DNA from: Larix kaempferi
Taxonomy: Eukaryota > Streptophyta > Pinopsida > Pinales > Pinaceae
DNA: 64,000 bases
Assembly: GCA_027924585.1 (NCBI GenBank)
Contig: BSBM01000152.1
Coordinates: 876,001 to 940,000, forward strand
Direction: 5' to 3'
Shown here: positions 23,560 through 35,418 of the stretch, one piece after another
How positions within the stretch are numbered: the stretch's first letter is position 1
Layout: each line of letters begins with the position of its first letter
Made by a program: the position numbers and the translations under genes
The notes under the pieces: generated by a model
The model's database searches: none
Told to the model about the DNA's origin: nothing
Seen by the model: the letters and a program-made list of their open reading frames with translations, nothing else

Positions 23560-24063
23560 TTGGGAATATTAAGAATCATGAGCATTGGAAGGCATATTTT
23601 GTCTAGTATCTATGAATCCATCAGTGGACATAGAGAGAAAGCTACAGGAACTTCAGATGATGTCCGAAAAACCAGAACAGATATCCAAGTCATACAAAGT
23701 CATATGAGGTGGATGAACTCTCGAATGGAGGGTTTGTTTGCTGTTGTTCATCAGATAATATGGCAAGCACCCTCGGTAGACTCCTATCTTGAAGAAGTTG
23801 AATAGGTTGTCCTTTAGCTCACTTCCCACGCATCTTGTTTAGAATCCCGCTTGGATGACGTTGAGGAAAACGTCCGTACTCTTGAAGGTCAAGTTGAAGC
23901 CATCGAGGTCACTGTGGAGCGCCATGATGCTCTTCTAGCTGCCAAACAATCTCAAATTTCTGATTCAGGAAGCAAAGTTGAAGCCATCGAGGTCACTGTG
24001 GAGCGCCATGATGCTCTTCTAGCTGCCAAACAATCTCAAATTTCTGATTCAGGAAGCAAATAA
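23560..24063 (+). pseudogene. Unrecognised coiled-coil frame with 84 bp internal duplication
   Basis: One reading frame from 23560 to the TAA at 24061 is broken by TAG codons at 23803 and 23818. The product is charged and heptad-like, rich in Glu, Asp, Val and Leu, consistent with a coiled coil. The last 56 residues are two exact copies of a 28-residue unit beginning VEAIEVTVERHD. No domain is recognised. It could be a retroelement gag fragment or a host pseudogene. Confidence 0.45.
23893..24060 (+). repeat. Exact 84 bp tandem duplication
   Basis: Two identical 84 bp units (23893-23976 and 23977-24060) in the coding frame. Perfect identity in otherwise decayed surroundings means the duplication is recent relative to its context. 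Confidence 0.92.
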
Positions 24064-24880
24064 ATTGAAGATGCTACATGATCTATCAACCTGTCAATAC
24101 AACTGCGAATATATCCGCTCGGATGAGCGCAATGAAAATGCAGAGGGCAACCAAGGCACTAAGGCTATGGACAGCGTGGAGACTGTCGCCACATATTCAA
24201 CAAATTAATCCACGGAAGTATCTCGGCACACCATAACCTAAACCATGAAGGAAAAAATCAATATTGAACCTTCTCTAAATTATGTTTTCGTCTCTGCAGA
24301 TATTTTCAAGGGCTCAAAAATCTAGAACAACTCACTGACTGCAAGTCATTCATTGGAGATATATAGGATTACCCCTTGTTCTGGTTATTTATAAATTAAA
24401 TAAATTATTAGTTATGATATATGATCTCCATTGCTGCAATGTCTTCCCTGAGCTATTTACATAAAACACTTCTCAGAACATGTCTTAATATCTAATAGAT
24501 TCGATTCATGATGGACGAAATAAAACAAGTAAAATGAAATCAACCGCACAAAGCAATCCAATCCGCCCCCTTCCCTAAATAAACCGGGCCATTGTTTATT
24601 CGCTTCCTCCAGTCATTTTTCAAGATCTAATTTTGAAATCCCTGAGTAATTATCGCCTGCGCATGCAGGAATAGCAGTTTAAGAGACGAGAAACTGGAGA
24701 TGGGCAATATGCAATAAGGCCGAATCCAAAGAGATTAGTTGTGCCTCCATATAAGTAATAATAATCTTACCATCTCACTAGAAATAATAACCTAAAGTTA
24801 TCTTTTAAGTCTTAAATAACAATTTTCTTTGAACGAAAAACCGTGAGATTAAAACTGAGGGGCGGTACAAGGGTTAACTA
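24064..24880. other. No gene seen
   Basis: Single-copy-looking AT-rich DNA without a supported frame, RNA gene or repeat. Confidence 0.5.
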
Positions 24881-24884
24881 AAAC

Positions 24885-25122
24885 GTTCTCGATTGGTTGG
24901 AATTGGGTAAAGCAATTTTTGTCAAAATTTCAATGTGGAGTGTTTTCTCGATTGGTTGGAATTTGGTAAAGTAATTTTTGTCAAAATTTCAATGTGGAGT
25001 GTTTTCTGGATTTGTTGGAATTCGGTATAGCAATTTTTGTCAAAATTTCAATGTGGAGTGTTTTCTCGATTCATTGGAATTCAGTAAAGCAAATTTTGTC
25101 AAAATTTCAATGTAGAGTATTC
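24885..25122. repeat. 59 bp tandem repeat, four copies
   Basis: The motif GTCAAAATTTCAATGTGGAG recurs at 24921, 24980, 25039 and 25098, an exact 59 bp period. Units begin near CTCGATTGGTTGGAATT. Copies differ at a few positions, and the last is most diverged. On the minus strand it lies about 1 kb downstream of the MADS exon, so inside its intron if that gene continues. Confidence 0.92.
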
Positions 25123-26080
25123 ATATCTTAATTTGGACGATCTGAGTAATTTTAAAATTAAGCAATTAATTTAAAATAGACAATCCCATTTACTGTAACT
25201 ACAAAAATGTGAAAATAACAATTTCAAACATAAATTTCAACCCATTTTCGACCCAAAATCACCTGAAAAGCAGGACGTTTTGATTGTCTCTTATCCTACG
25301 CGAAAAAGAGGTATCACTGTATGACAGTAAAAGGCGGTTTTTATAAGAAAACGAGTAAACAGCAAACTTTCATGCATCTCCTGCTAAAAGTCGCTCGAAA
25401 AGGTTCACACCACCTAATTTTTCTTAGCATATTGATCTATTAAATACGAGAGGGGTTAAAAATAAACGAAGACGGTGAATATGGATTTATTTAATTTATC
25501 TTAATCTAAAAATTATGTTTATAATTATCAAATTTTGAAATTTGGGTATCCCACGGTTTTGGTTTTTGATGATTACATTGGTTTTTATTATCAAAATAGC
25601 TATTAAGACATTGTTAAATTCAGATTTAACAAAATAAAATAAATAAATAAATAAACCATCTTCCAAATTAAATCATGGAATTTTTAGAAAACTCCAATTT
25701 TTGGGGGGGAAATCACAGAACACGTAACTCTAAAAACAGGTCATAACGAATTTAACCCCAAATTCAACCTCTTTTCCGACCACCAGTGTGGAACAAATTA
25801 CAAAGCATTTTTAAACATTTTTGGTACTTTTGGACCCAGCTGGCTACGCTTATTCCGTTCCTAAAATTGGGTGAAGGAGAGATCCCCGGAGATTTCCATT
25901 TTAATAAGCTTCTTGACCGTGAATTGTAATGACAGATTTGGAACATAAATTTCGGAAAAAGCAAATGCATACTTGACTGCGGAATGGTACTGATAATTTT
26001 GGAACATGAATTTCAGGGAAAACAAATACTGACAAGTAAATGCATTGGAAAAAGAACGCGATCGAAATGTACGGAAGAAT
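25123..26080. other. AT-rich DNA downstream of the MADS exon
   Basis: No second MADS exon could be supported here on the minus strand. A short AAATA-type run lies at 25630-25655. Confidence 0.45.
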
Positions 26081-26089
26081 GCAACTTAC

Positions 26090-26274
26090 TCGTCGTGGCT
26101 TGCAAACTCGTAAATCTTGCCGGTTTCAGAGAAGATAATAATCGCAACTTCAGCATCACAGAGAACAGAAAGTTCGAATGCTTTTTTAAGCAAACCGCTC
26201 TTGCGTTTGTAGAAAGTAGCATGTCGACTGCTAGGGTTTTGAATGCGTTTCAGCTCCACCCTCTTCTTTCCCAT
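26090..26274 (-). CDS. MIKC-type MADS-box gene, exon 1 (MADS domain)
   Basis: The minus-strand frame from the ATG at 26272-26274 encodes [16 protein letters not shown], then [20 protein letters not shown] and [14 protein letters not shown]. This is an intact plant type II MADS domain that binds CArG-box DNA as a dimer in the nucleus. The coding part is 185 nt and ends at GA followed by the donor GTAAGT (26084-26089). That length and position are typical of exon 1 in MIKC genes, whose I, K and C exons follow after an intron. An in-frame ATG lies 17 codons upstream (26323-26325), but the MGKK start is canonical. The domain has Tyr and Lys at spots usually Ser and Arg (FYKRKSG). The subfamily cannot be set from this exon. 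Confidence 0.85.
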
Positions 26275-26339
26275 TTTGGGTACTTTCCGCATCAGATAAG
26301 AGGTAGGTATGTCTAGTTTTAGCATTTGCCATAGCCCTA

Positions 26340-26365
26340 CTGCTAGACTTATATTATAATGTTAA
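26340..26365 (-). promoter_or_regulatory. Possible TATA region of the MADS gene
   Basis: On the minus strand the sequence ATTATAATATAAG lies about 75-90 nt upstream of the chosen ATG. The spacing would allow a TATA box and a short 5' leader. The surroundings are AT-rich, so this is weak. Confidence 0.25.
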
Positions 26366-26633
26366 TCCTCCTATTGCGTAGTTCCTTGAATGGAAGGGGG
26401 TCATCTGAAACCTAGAGTTACATGCTGTTTGTCCGGAGCAACAATAAAAAGGTAATCGCTGTCCATCATCGCCCAAAGCAACCTTTCGTCGAAAAGGCAG
26501 CTCTTAAAACGTAAACATTTTCCGTTACAAAGTAAACTTTTTCGGTTACAAACAGTCGAACAAACAATTATGAACGCCACAGCTATTTATGCATGCCGAT
26601 TAGTAACTATTTTCCACAACTGATTTCCTCGTC
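26366..26633. other. Upstream flank of the MADS exon
   Basis: No coding signal. Candidate promoter sequence by position only. Confidence 0.4.
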
Positions 26634-26787
26634 GGGACTCGGGTCATGGGACCTGACAGTTTAGGGTGTTACGACTTTTAATAGATGTTTGACCCGTTAG
26701 GAACAGATCGGCGGGACTCGGGTCATGGGACGTGACAGTTTAGGGTGTTATGACTTTTAATACATGTTTGACCCGTTAGGAACAGAA
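26634..26787. repeat. 79 bp tandem duplication
   Basis: GGGACTCGGGTCATGGGAC starts copies at 26634 and 26713, and both run to GTTAGGAACAGA. Only a few substitutions separate them. They lie 360-510 bp upstream of the MADS start. Confidence 0.92.
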
Positions 26788-27624
26788 CGTTTATGGCATC
26801 TTACTCTTACTCTTATTCAGGGTAGGATTTTGGGAAAAATCCAACTCGTTTTTATAAGTTTTCTATAAAAAAAAAAATCGTTTTTATTTTTATTTACAGT
26901 TAATATGAAATTTTATTTACGGTTAAGACTATATTTGACGGACAAAATAGTCCATAACGAAACCCTGTCTCCATAGTTCATAGTTCATTTCTCAGGTAAA
27001 TGCTTTCTCTCATGGCATTTTGCATATTTATATCATTTTCGATATGACCCTGATTTTTAACATAATATCCTTTCTCAATGATTGAGTAACCTCGGCATCT
27101 TTCCATATGAAAGTTGATTTAATTTAATTTATACCGGACAAAATTATTGCCATAGACACCATGTGAAAAAACAAAGAGAGTCTAAAATCACACCCCAATA
27201 AAAACGCAAAAATTGTCAATATGAAAGGTAATCCACATATTACCATAGTTTCCTTTCCCAGCGATTGCTTTTATAACACAAATATGATATGTGTAATTAT
27301 AATAAATTATAATATACTTATTTAATTTGTGTTGGATGAATATTAATAAATTACTAGTAATTGTTGATGAATATTAATAAGTCATAAGTTAAATGTTTAG
27401 TTATTTATATGTAATTCAACAAATTAATTTATTATTTATTATAATTATTTATTTCGAATTCAAATTAATATAACACGATAAAAATAAAAAAATAAAATAT
27501 AAAACATAAAATCAAATTTAAATTTACAAACACCATTATTAAGACATGGAAATCTAAGTTACAGAAATATGTAAGAACAATTAAACACCAAACACCATGC
27601 AGTGGGCAACAACAAAGATGTTTG
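26788..27624. other. AT-rich DNA, no gene seen
   Basis: Low-complexity A/T stretches around 27300-27540. No supported frame. Confidence 0.5.
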
Positions 27625-28097
27625 TATCAAGGGTAGGAATTTGACGAGGGTCATGGACCATTTTGTCAATCAAATATGGCTTAAATCTTAAACTAACTGT
27701 CAAATAAAACAAAAAAAATACGAAAACGTTCAAGGATAGTAATTTGACGAGCGTTATGGACCCTTTGACCAATCAAATATGGCTTAAATCTTAAACTAAC
27801 TGTCAAATAAAACAAAAAAAAATGCGAAAACGTTCATCTATACTGTCAAATAAAACAAAGAAAATGTGAAAACGCTCATCTATAATGTCAAATAAAACAA
27901 AGAAAATGTAAAAACGCTTATCTATACGGTCAAAACAGGCAAAAATTAAACAAAGAAAATGTGAAAACGCTCATCTATACGGTCAAAACAGGCAAAAATT
28001 AAACAAAGAAAATGTGAAAACGCTCATCTATAATGTCAAATAAAACAAAGAAAATGTGAAAACGCTAATCTATACGGTCAAAACAGGCAAAAATGAC
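27625..28097. repeat. Compound minisatellite (about 115, 42 and 53 bp units)
   Basis: Two longer units containing ATCAAATATGGCTTAAATC and an AACTGTCAAATAAAAC segment (27625-27835) are followed by alternating units of 42 and 53 bp. All share AACAAAGAAAATGTGAAAACG. The 53 bp form inserts GGTCAAAACAGGCAAAAAT. Order after 27830: 42, 42, 53, 53, 42, then a final partial unit. The array ends near 28097. Confidence 0.85.
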
Positions 28098-29396
28098 AGG
28101 TGAATTGTTTTCCAAATTCCTACCCTAAATGTGAAATACCAGAGTTGCTGTTGTTGGCACGCCTCTCTTTTGTTTTGTTTGTGTGACGTGTTTCTTCTGA
28201 TTATATTTTTAATTTCATGCTTTCCTGTATGCGTCCTACACTGGTTGTGCCGACAGTTACTCCTCTCGTAAGTCCGACCATCTCTTCTTATCTTGCACGG
28301 GGCTCCCAGGCAAACAAATCACTTTTATTAAAGCGAGATCAACCAGCAATCTCCGACACTCTTTGCGCTTTTACAACGATGGAGCAATCAATGTTAGTTC
28401 AGAATAATTGGTAACAGTTCTGCCTTTGGGAGAAGGATATTTGATGAAGATAGAGACCCAATGGCAAACTTCTCGGAAGAAAATGATGTGAATATGTCAC
28501 AGACCATGAAAATCCAACTCTCCAAGCATTCCTTTGTCCCTAACAGTTTGGCTGAGATGGGTGTATCTGAAGTGGTGGGCTTTGTAACAACCGGCGGCTT
28601 TGGTAACATTGGTCTTTCTAATAGATCGACAGTGTCGTTTGTTAGTTCGTGAGAGGTATAATTCTTGTTATGGGAAGAGGAGTTTTTTGAATTCCAAATT
28701 AGGTTATTATGATGACCTTCTGCACTGTGTTTCATAAAATAATCTTTTGTAGAGTTTGATCTTGTCCGGTGATGATGTGAAGTTAATCTTGTCGAATAGT
28801 CCAAGTGAAGTGAAGTTAAAGTTCAAAATTACACTAAATGTAGAGTCCAATACGCTGGAATTGCCCAACATCTTAAGAATCGCCTGAGTTAACTCCCGAG
28901 AAGAGTGGTTTACCTTCATCTACTTCTAGCAACCTCCAACTGGTTGCTCTTCTCCATGCAATCAAAATGATCCACCACAAGAATCTCTAGCACTCAAGAC
29001 GTCCATAACGCGGAAGATTACGGTAAATTTGTGGCTGCAAAATGTGAACGAATCCTTGTAGATATCCCCTGTTCCTTGAGGCGTTATGGTTTATTCATGC
29101 ATATATGTCAAAACCAAACCAATTGACACTCACTTGTATATCAAATTTGTCTCATATACGTTGATATGTGTTTAAGCACATTCAGATATATTTTCCAGTT
29201 TAATTGAAATGAATGTTCATCAATGCAGTGTCTTTTCGGATCCAAATTCTAAACATGGAAAACAAATATGTATGTTTTAACTAGTGATTCAAGTGATGTG
29301 GAATGTGTTCAAGTGATGTGGAATGTGGTTAAAGATAATAAACTCTAGTTATTCTGTTCCAGATTCACTAAGTTATTATGTCTATAGGCATTAGAT
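28098..29396. other. Unassigned region with short frames on both strands
   Basis: Frames of 60-136 codons exist (plus 28217-28414; minus 28394-28804 and 28707-28919), but none shows a domain I recognise. The two minus frames overlap and could be one gene with a frameshift. A 20 bp unit AAGTGATGTGGAATGTG is doubled near 29289-29330. Confidence 0.35.
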
Positions 29397-29400
29397 ATTA

Positions 29401-29540
29401 TCTGAGATTTTGGACTTTTTTGAGCTGATCAACAACATTAACCCAAGTGTAACAAGTGTACACTGTACAGTATCTGAGATTTTGGACTTTCTTGAACTGA
29501 TCAACAACATTAACCCAAATGTAACAAATGTACAATCGGA
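29401..29540. repeat. 72 bp tandem duplication
   Basis: TCTGAGATTTTGGACTTT begins copies at 29401 and 29473. Both contain CTGATCAACAACATTAACCC and differ at a handful of bases. Confidence 0.9.
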
Positions 29541-30836
29541 TTCATTTATGTATCTTCTTATGTTTAAATGCATCTTGATTAAGATTTAAATAAGCTTAAC
29601 TCGATTGTTAAAAAAATGTATGCTTATTAAATAGTATTTGTTTTATGTTTATATTAATTAGTTCAATGTTTATGTTAATTTAATGTTTCTCCTTTGTTTA
29701 ATAATTTATAAACCGACCATTTACTTGTGGCTGTGCTAGTCTTAAATATGAAAACAAACAACTGCCAAATTGACATTCATATCATACAGTAATAATCAAG
29801 TTATTCATTAAATTACTAATATCAAATCGAAGTTTAAAAAAAATTGTCTTGCCTAATGACTTGGACATATAAACTTCAATTCAAATTAGACCTTTAAAAT
29901 CCAGTTATTCACATCCTCATCCAAAAACAAAATCCCCAATTCTGCGTCAATATTAACATAGATAACGTATCGGTATTAGAACACCAAAGATGGCCTAAAA
30001 GTTATTCCAATCAAATGAATGGGAGAAAGAAAACCTAGCAATAAAAGAATCCTTGGATAGGAATTGGGGAGAAAGTGAGAAGCTGGAGAGGGTAAACTCA
30101 AGATGAAAAAAAAGTAACTGAGAAAGAAAAATAGAGCTTAAATTAATATTGTGGTATACAAAGAAGTTAATAAAAACAATTTTAAACAAGGAGCTTGGTA
30201 AAAAGAAAGATTTTAGAACTTCAAAGATAATTGAACCTATATATTTTCATAGATTACGTACAAATGTAAGAAATGTACATTGATATTGAAAACATCGAAG
30301 ATGTTCAAGGAAAGTTGAAATCTGTTCGGTCTAAGACGAGATTCCATGGCCCTTTCAACTACTGGACGAGAAAATGCAAGAAAACATCTACAAGAAAATC
30401 TTGTCTCTGCTTCCTTTTTTCAACGAAATTTTGTAGGGAGATTTCAAGAAGGATTTATCTACGCACAAATTAGGACCAAGAAAAAGATGGAGAAACAAGG
30501 AATAAGTGAATGTTAACCTCAAACCAAAGTTGAGAATTTCACATCTCACTCACTATGTCGAAAATGTTGAAAACATAATGAATATGTTTCTCAACTAACC
30601 TGTATTTTATAATTTGTGATAGTTGATAGTTTTCTGGTAAAATTAAGTTGTAAAAGCTATAGCAGTATCCTGTAATTTTAAAATAAAGCTAATGCTTTAA
30701 TTTTATGATTTCTTCAGTACATTCTGTAATTGCATCATGTAGTGGTATCAAAGTTAATGTTATTTTACTCAATTTTGCTAATGCATGATCTATTGGTCTT
30801 GGAAGAAAAATAAGATCCGCATCTAGAGATGTGACG
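29541..30836. other. AT-rich DNA, no gene seen
   Basis: Several short frames without protein character. No repeat structure noticed. Confidence 0.5.
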
Positions 30837-30976
30837 CTCAAAACTCTGCAGTGTACCATCACCATGAAACCAGGCTAAGATATTATACCATTTCTGGAAG
30901 CCAATTCTCAAAACTCTGTAGTGTACCATCACCATGAAAACAGGCTAAGATATTATAGGTCATTTCTGGAAGCCAA
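30837..30976. repeat. 70 bp tandem duplication
   Basis: CTCAAAACTCTG begins copies at 30837 and 30907, each ending GGAAGCCAATT. A few substitutions and a 3 bp indel separate them. Confidence 0.9.
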
Positions 30977-31604
30977 TTCAAAATATAGAGGAACAAAATA
31001 ACACCCCATCTGGAATAACTCTAAAAGTCTTTTACTCATTGATAATGATTATGACTAGCACACCGTATCCAAAGATTTGGCTGTGAACGTGGATAGGCAT
31101 GGAAAAGTTGATGGCTCAAAACAAAATTTGACATGTAAAACAAAATTTATTCTCCCACACGTTCAAATGTTCATCAAAATTACGGTTAAGTATTTGTATC
31201 AATTACCAAAAAAAACAAAAATAAACTATTGAAAAAAACAAATAAAATCAAATTATTGCCAAAAATCAATAATAAGGTTAAGCACATACAAAATTTTAGG
31301 TTAAAAATCTCAATACAATGTGATTAATCATCTTGTTCATCAAACTATTCATTTTTCTGTAGAGGATATTCCACTGATAAGTTATGATTCCTGCCCAAAT
31401 ATAATGACAAAAGCTATTAACCTACAACTGATTTCCAACTCGCATTCATCTCATTATTTTATACTTTATGCATCTCCATGAGAGATGGGAAAATGCCATA
31501 TACCAAACATTTCTTCATATATTTTATGTGAAGAAGCTACACTAAATTGTATGCTAAATTTCTCAGTCACTAAAAAAGCTTCACAATACAATACCTAATT
31601 TTTT
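30977..31604. other. AT-rich left flank of the gag-only element
   Basis: No gene or repeat recognised up to the duplication CAACA at 31605-31609. Confidence 0.5.
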
Positions 31605-31609
31605 CAACA
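31605..31609. other. Target-site duplication CAACA (pair at 42462-42466)
   Basis: CAACA sits directly outside both termini (TGTTATC... and ...GCTAACA on the plus strand). The exact match confirms one insertion event of the whole structure. Confidence 0.93.
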
Positions 31610-34600
31610 TGTTATCACCCAAATCGTACCCCCTGAGCTGCGGGAGGGGGCAAGTCGGGGTAACCACTAACCAATTTTGGACTAATGCTACTGACCCAGC
31701 ATAGTCTGAATGGGCTCTCTCTACAATTGAATGAAAGACTGGAAATACTCAAAGGCGTCAACAATGAACACATAGACCAACCTCTCTGGCTTGAAAGATA
31801 TTCAATTAAAAAAATGACAAAAGGCCATATTTCTGAAGAGACAAAAGGTGCGGAAATTATGGGAAGGATAATCACAAGGAGAAATGAAATTGGGCGGTGG
31901 AGTCAAGGTATTACACATAAATCAGATAACAATGCCATGGTGTGAACTACTCTAACAAAGGCAAGGTAGCCGCTTGCTTGCCGTCGTAAAGATATTTCCT
32001 GGTGGTAAAAGAGTAAGATAAGAACAGTCCATTGATATGAGCATCCAACAAAGATGAATTCAATATCAACTTTAGTAGAAATATTTTGTGAACATCTGAG
32101 ATAATAGCTGGAGCGAATTTCCAAGAATTCCAAACTATTATACACTGATCTCAGACATGAAATGAAAAACATAATGTAAAAGCGTAACAGGAAACACATA
32201 CACATAGGGAAAAGGAGAAAACTGACTACAAGTCAGAACGACACAGGAATCTCTACAAGACAGTCTACCACAGGTACTGCATATTAGATTAACGTGAAAG
32301 TTCCAGAACTGGGCTCACCCCTCGGGCCTTAGCCGAGTGATTTTCCAACCATTAATTATTCTATTCCAAAGCTTTTTATAGGCTCTTGGCCTTAAATCAG
32401 TCATTTGAAAACAAACAAAAATACGCTGCCACCTAGACAGTCCAAATTTGGAATATTGCATACGTGTCAAGCACGAAACAGCTTGATTAAGACAGGAAAC
32501 AAAATATTATGAACAGGGTGCCACCTTACTATGGAGTCTTCAAATGGCCTTGCTGATCAAAGAAATCCTCCGCCTTCAGAGAAATGTTAGCCTTTGCTTC
32601 CCCCATAGGAAGAGGAGGTGTCGCCTCCTCAGTAGGAAGTATGAAATCATGAACGATCTCCATGCCTCTTCGGATGCCTCTTTCCTCGGAAATCTCCTCT
32701 TCTTTCTGACGCCAGATCCTCTTGGACACTTTCCATTTTTCCTCTTCCTCCTCGTCACTACCAGAGCTGGATTCCTCGTGGTCGAACGCTATAGCAGATG
32801 AAGGAGCATGCTTTTTGTCCACCTCGAACCACGCTTGCTCTGGCATGAAAACCACCTCAGATTCCTGTTCTTTCTCCATGATCCAATCCCAACTGAAAGA
32901 TGCCACAAGCCGCCAGGTGTACCATCCTTTCTATCTACCGAGCAGGTGAAAGAGTCATATCCATAACTGTGGTGATGAGGACAACAGCTACGTGTGGCCA
33001 TGATCGCCACGATAACTTGATCGGACTACCCAATTAAGTGGAAATGATGCCCCAAGTCTGAGCTGACCTGAAAAATGCTTGGCAAAGCCTACGAGATAGA
33101 AGGCGGTGCAGATGACGACGTTGAGGTGGCCTCCCTTGCATTGTCAATCATTTCGACAACAAAAAAGATCCCTTCAAGCCGCCTTTCTCCCTGACTTTGT
33201 TCACATCACAACCCCTCACTTCACTTCTCCTCCATATACCGAAAGACGCAGGTCACATCATCCGCGTGGCCATTTAGGCTATCCAACCGTTCGCATAAGT
33301 GACCTTCTTCCAGCTCATGCCTCTATCAACTACTGCTCCGACCTTCTACATTTCCTAACATCTTTAACACAGAAGGCAAAATGGCATGTTAACTACCCCA
33401 GCTGGTCGCTAGGTAGGAGAAACCGAAATCGATTCCTGGAAAGGTTCTCATATTCGGCTACCTTTACTAAATTTTGAGCCCTTCTTTAGCATGTTTATCG
33501 CTCCTTGAGCCTTCTGCCTTCACACTCGTATGGCTGGGAGCAATGTCTCCCCTACTTACTTGTTTCAGTATCCTCCCCCCATCTGGGGCCGAGGCCTAAA
33601 GTCACTAGTACCGGAGGAACCTGTCTCCTGTGGGAGGATACCTTTGGTCAGAACTATTTCAAACTGGGGCCTGGTATCGATCCTTGTTCAACTTCGGGTG
33701 GACCAACGCTTACTTTGAATGATCAGCAGGGTAGGGGAGCTATCCCTATTGTCAAGGTCAAACCCAAAACGGTCAGTTAAGGAATTCCGCCGATAGGGAA
33801 ACGACCGACCTCTCCGAGGAGACTTTCATCCTCAAATATCCGAGGCTTCGAGAGACGAACACCGAACAGGCCGTTTTGGGCAGTGCCGAAACAAGTGCAA
33901 GACCCATATCACTTTCTTCTCCTCGCTACTTCTGTGGAACTTTCATACTTCAGCGGGCTTTGGTGACACGGGACTGAACTTCTGTACTAGGACGGAAAAC
34001 CCCATGCCTCTGGAACAGTTTCGATCCTTGAATCTTGTAGGAGACTGGGTTTTCGTCAGCCTTCCCGGCGACAGAACTCGCGGTCTTTTTCGGCCTACCT
34101 GTGGCCAGAAACCGCCTGGAGCAGACAGGCCCCGAGGGAAATAAAAATGTCTCCTTTACACGTCGACGGCTATATATATAAATCGCGTGTGTTTATCCTT
34201 CGGGCTTATCTGTGAGCCGCCTACCAATCTTAGCCATTGATCCTTCACGTGCCAAATCTCTACCGTCGGATCCAGCTCTCTCTTTAAACACTAATTTGAC
34301 CCTCTTTCTGTTTCTGTCGTTGGATCATTCCACGTGTCCGAGGAGCGGTATCACGAACATCCTAATGTGGTTTTCAATACTTTTTTTCTTCCCCGCGACC
34401 ACCTCTGGTGAAGACATCTGGCAAAGGGGTTTCCCTGTCGCTACCACCCTCCTGCCTAACCGGCACGCAACTTTCCAGCTAGAGGATCACCGTGGACCGT
34501 CGATCTTCCTGAGGCCGATCTATATACAGTTTACCTTAGTCACATTGCATTTGCCATGGTGGGGTCCCTATCCTTGTTCGTAGGATTTTACTCTGGTCCT

Positions 34601-35082
34601 CCGAGCCGTCCACGTGGCCAGAGCTCCGCCTTTATGTTTTGGCAATGTCTCATGCTCATTGAAACAATACCTCTTACCTCCCATCCTCCTTGTGACATGC
34701 TTCTCCTATTGCCACCTGTCCGGCGGCATTCACCATCGTGACCACCCTTATGGTTATTTCCTATGCGCTTTACCCCCGCGACTATCAACGAGGACCGTTG
34801 ATCCATCTTGGGCGCCCATCCGACGATGGAAACTAGCACAGTGACTGCTCCTTGAATTATTTCCTTCGGACTATAGACTTAGGCTTACCTTTGGTCCATT
34901 TGGCCGCGCTTTAATGTGTTTTTTCTCCATTTTTCCATTACCTTGCATATTTAACACCCTTTTTTCATTCTCCTCGCATCATTTATCACCAGGTTAGGGA
35001 AACCAAGAGCAAAGTTTGGTTTTTTCTCAATATCCCTTGGCTTTTCCCCCCATTTTTGCACTGTGAAAAATAGGTGCTAACA
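31610..35082 (-). repeat. 3' LTR of the gag-only element (3473 bp)
   Basis: Plus-strand ends are TGTTATCACCC and GTGCTAACA. It is collinear with 37546-42461 once the solo LTR in that copy is discounted. Short frames inside occur in both LTR copies and show no domain, so I do not call them genes. Confidence 0.92.
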
Positions 35083-35418
35083 ACTGGCTCCAACTCGGGG
35101 ATGCTATCCTCCCTACGAGGTAGCAAAGAACCCCTAGTAGAACTGGTGCCTGATCCATTGGGAGGCTTCTAAAAATGTTCACGGCAAAACTTATGGGGAG
35201 ACGGCTGCGCAGTGCTTCCTGTGGAGACCTGAACCCCGGACATAATGCTCCGTCCTACTACAGACTAGGGACTTCTTGAAATCAAGAACAAAAATGAAAC
35301 TGTACATTCTAAAAACAGAAGGGGAATTGTTGCAAGTCAAAACTTATTACTGAAATGGAAGATGCTGAAACTTGTGGCTTATTTATATACAACCTACTCT
35401 ACTAGAGAGGCTACAGCT

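Noticed and set aside
25764-25970. Minus-strand VQKYQKC segment as MADS exon 2
   Set aside because: Slight resemblance to the start of the I region, but there is no convincing K-box continuation, the exon length does not fit well, and the frame is short.
28394-28919. Overlapping minus-strand frames of 136 and 70 codons as a host gene
   Set aside because: No recognisable domain, no splice or promoter evidence, and Ser/Thr/Asn-rich composition. Left unassigned.
32320-32340. TAGCCGAGTGAT resembling a tRNA A box (also at 38267)
   Set aside because: No B box or cloverleaf follows, and it is part of the LTR in both copies.
33106-34844. Many 60-125 codon frames in the gag-only element LTRs (also 40887-42376)
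   Set aside because: They overlap on both strands, lack domains and are GC-richer LTR sequence rather than genes.
35083-35100. CTGGCTCCAACTCGGGGA read as a plus-strand primer site
   Set aside because: The minus-strand primer site at 37525-37542 and the minus-strand gag agree with each other, so the element points the other way.
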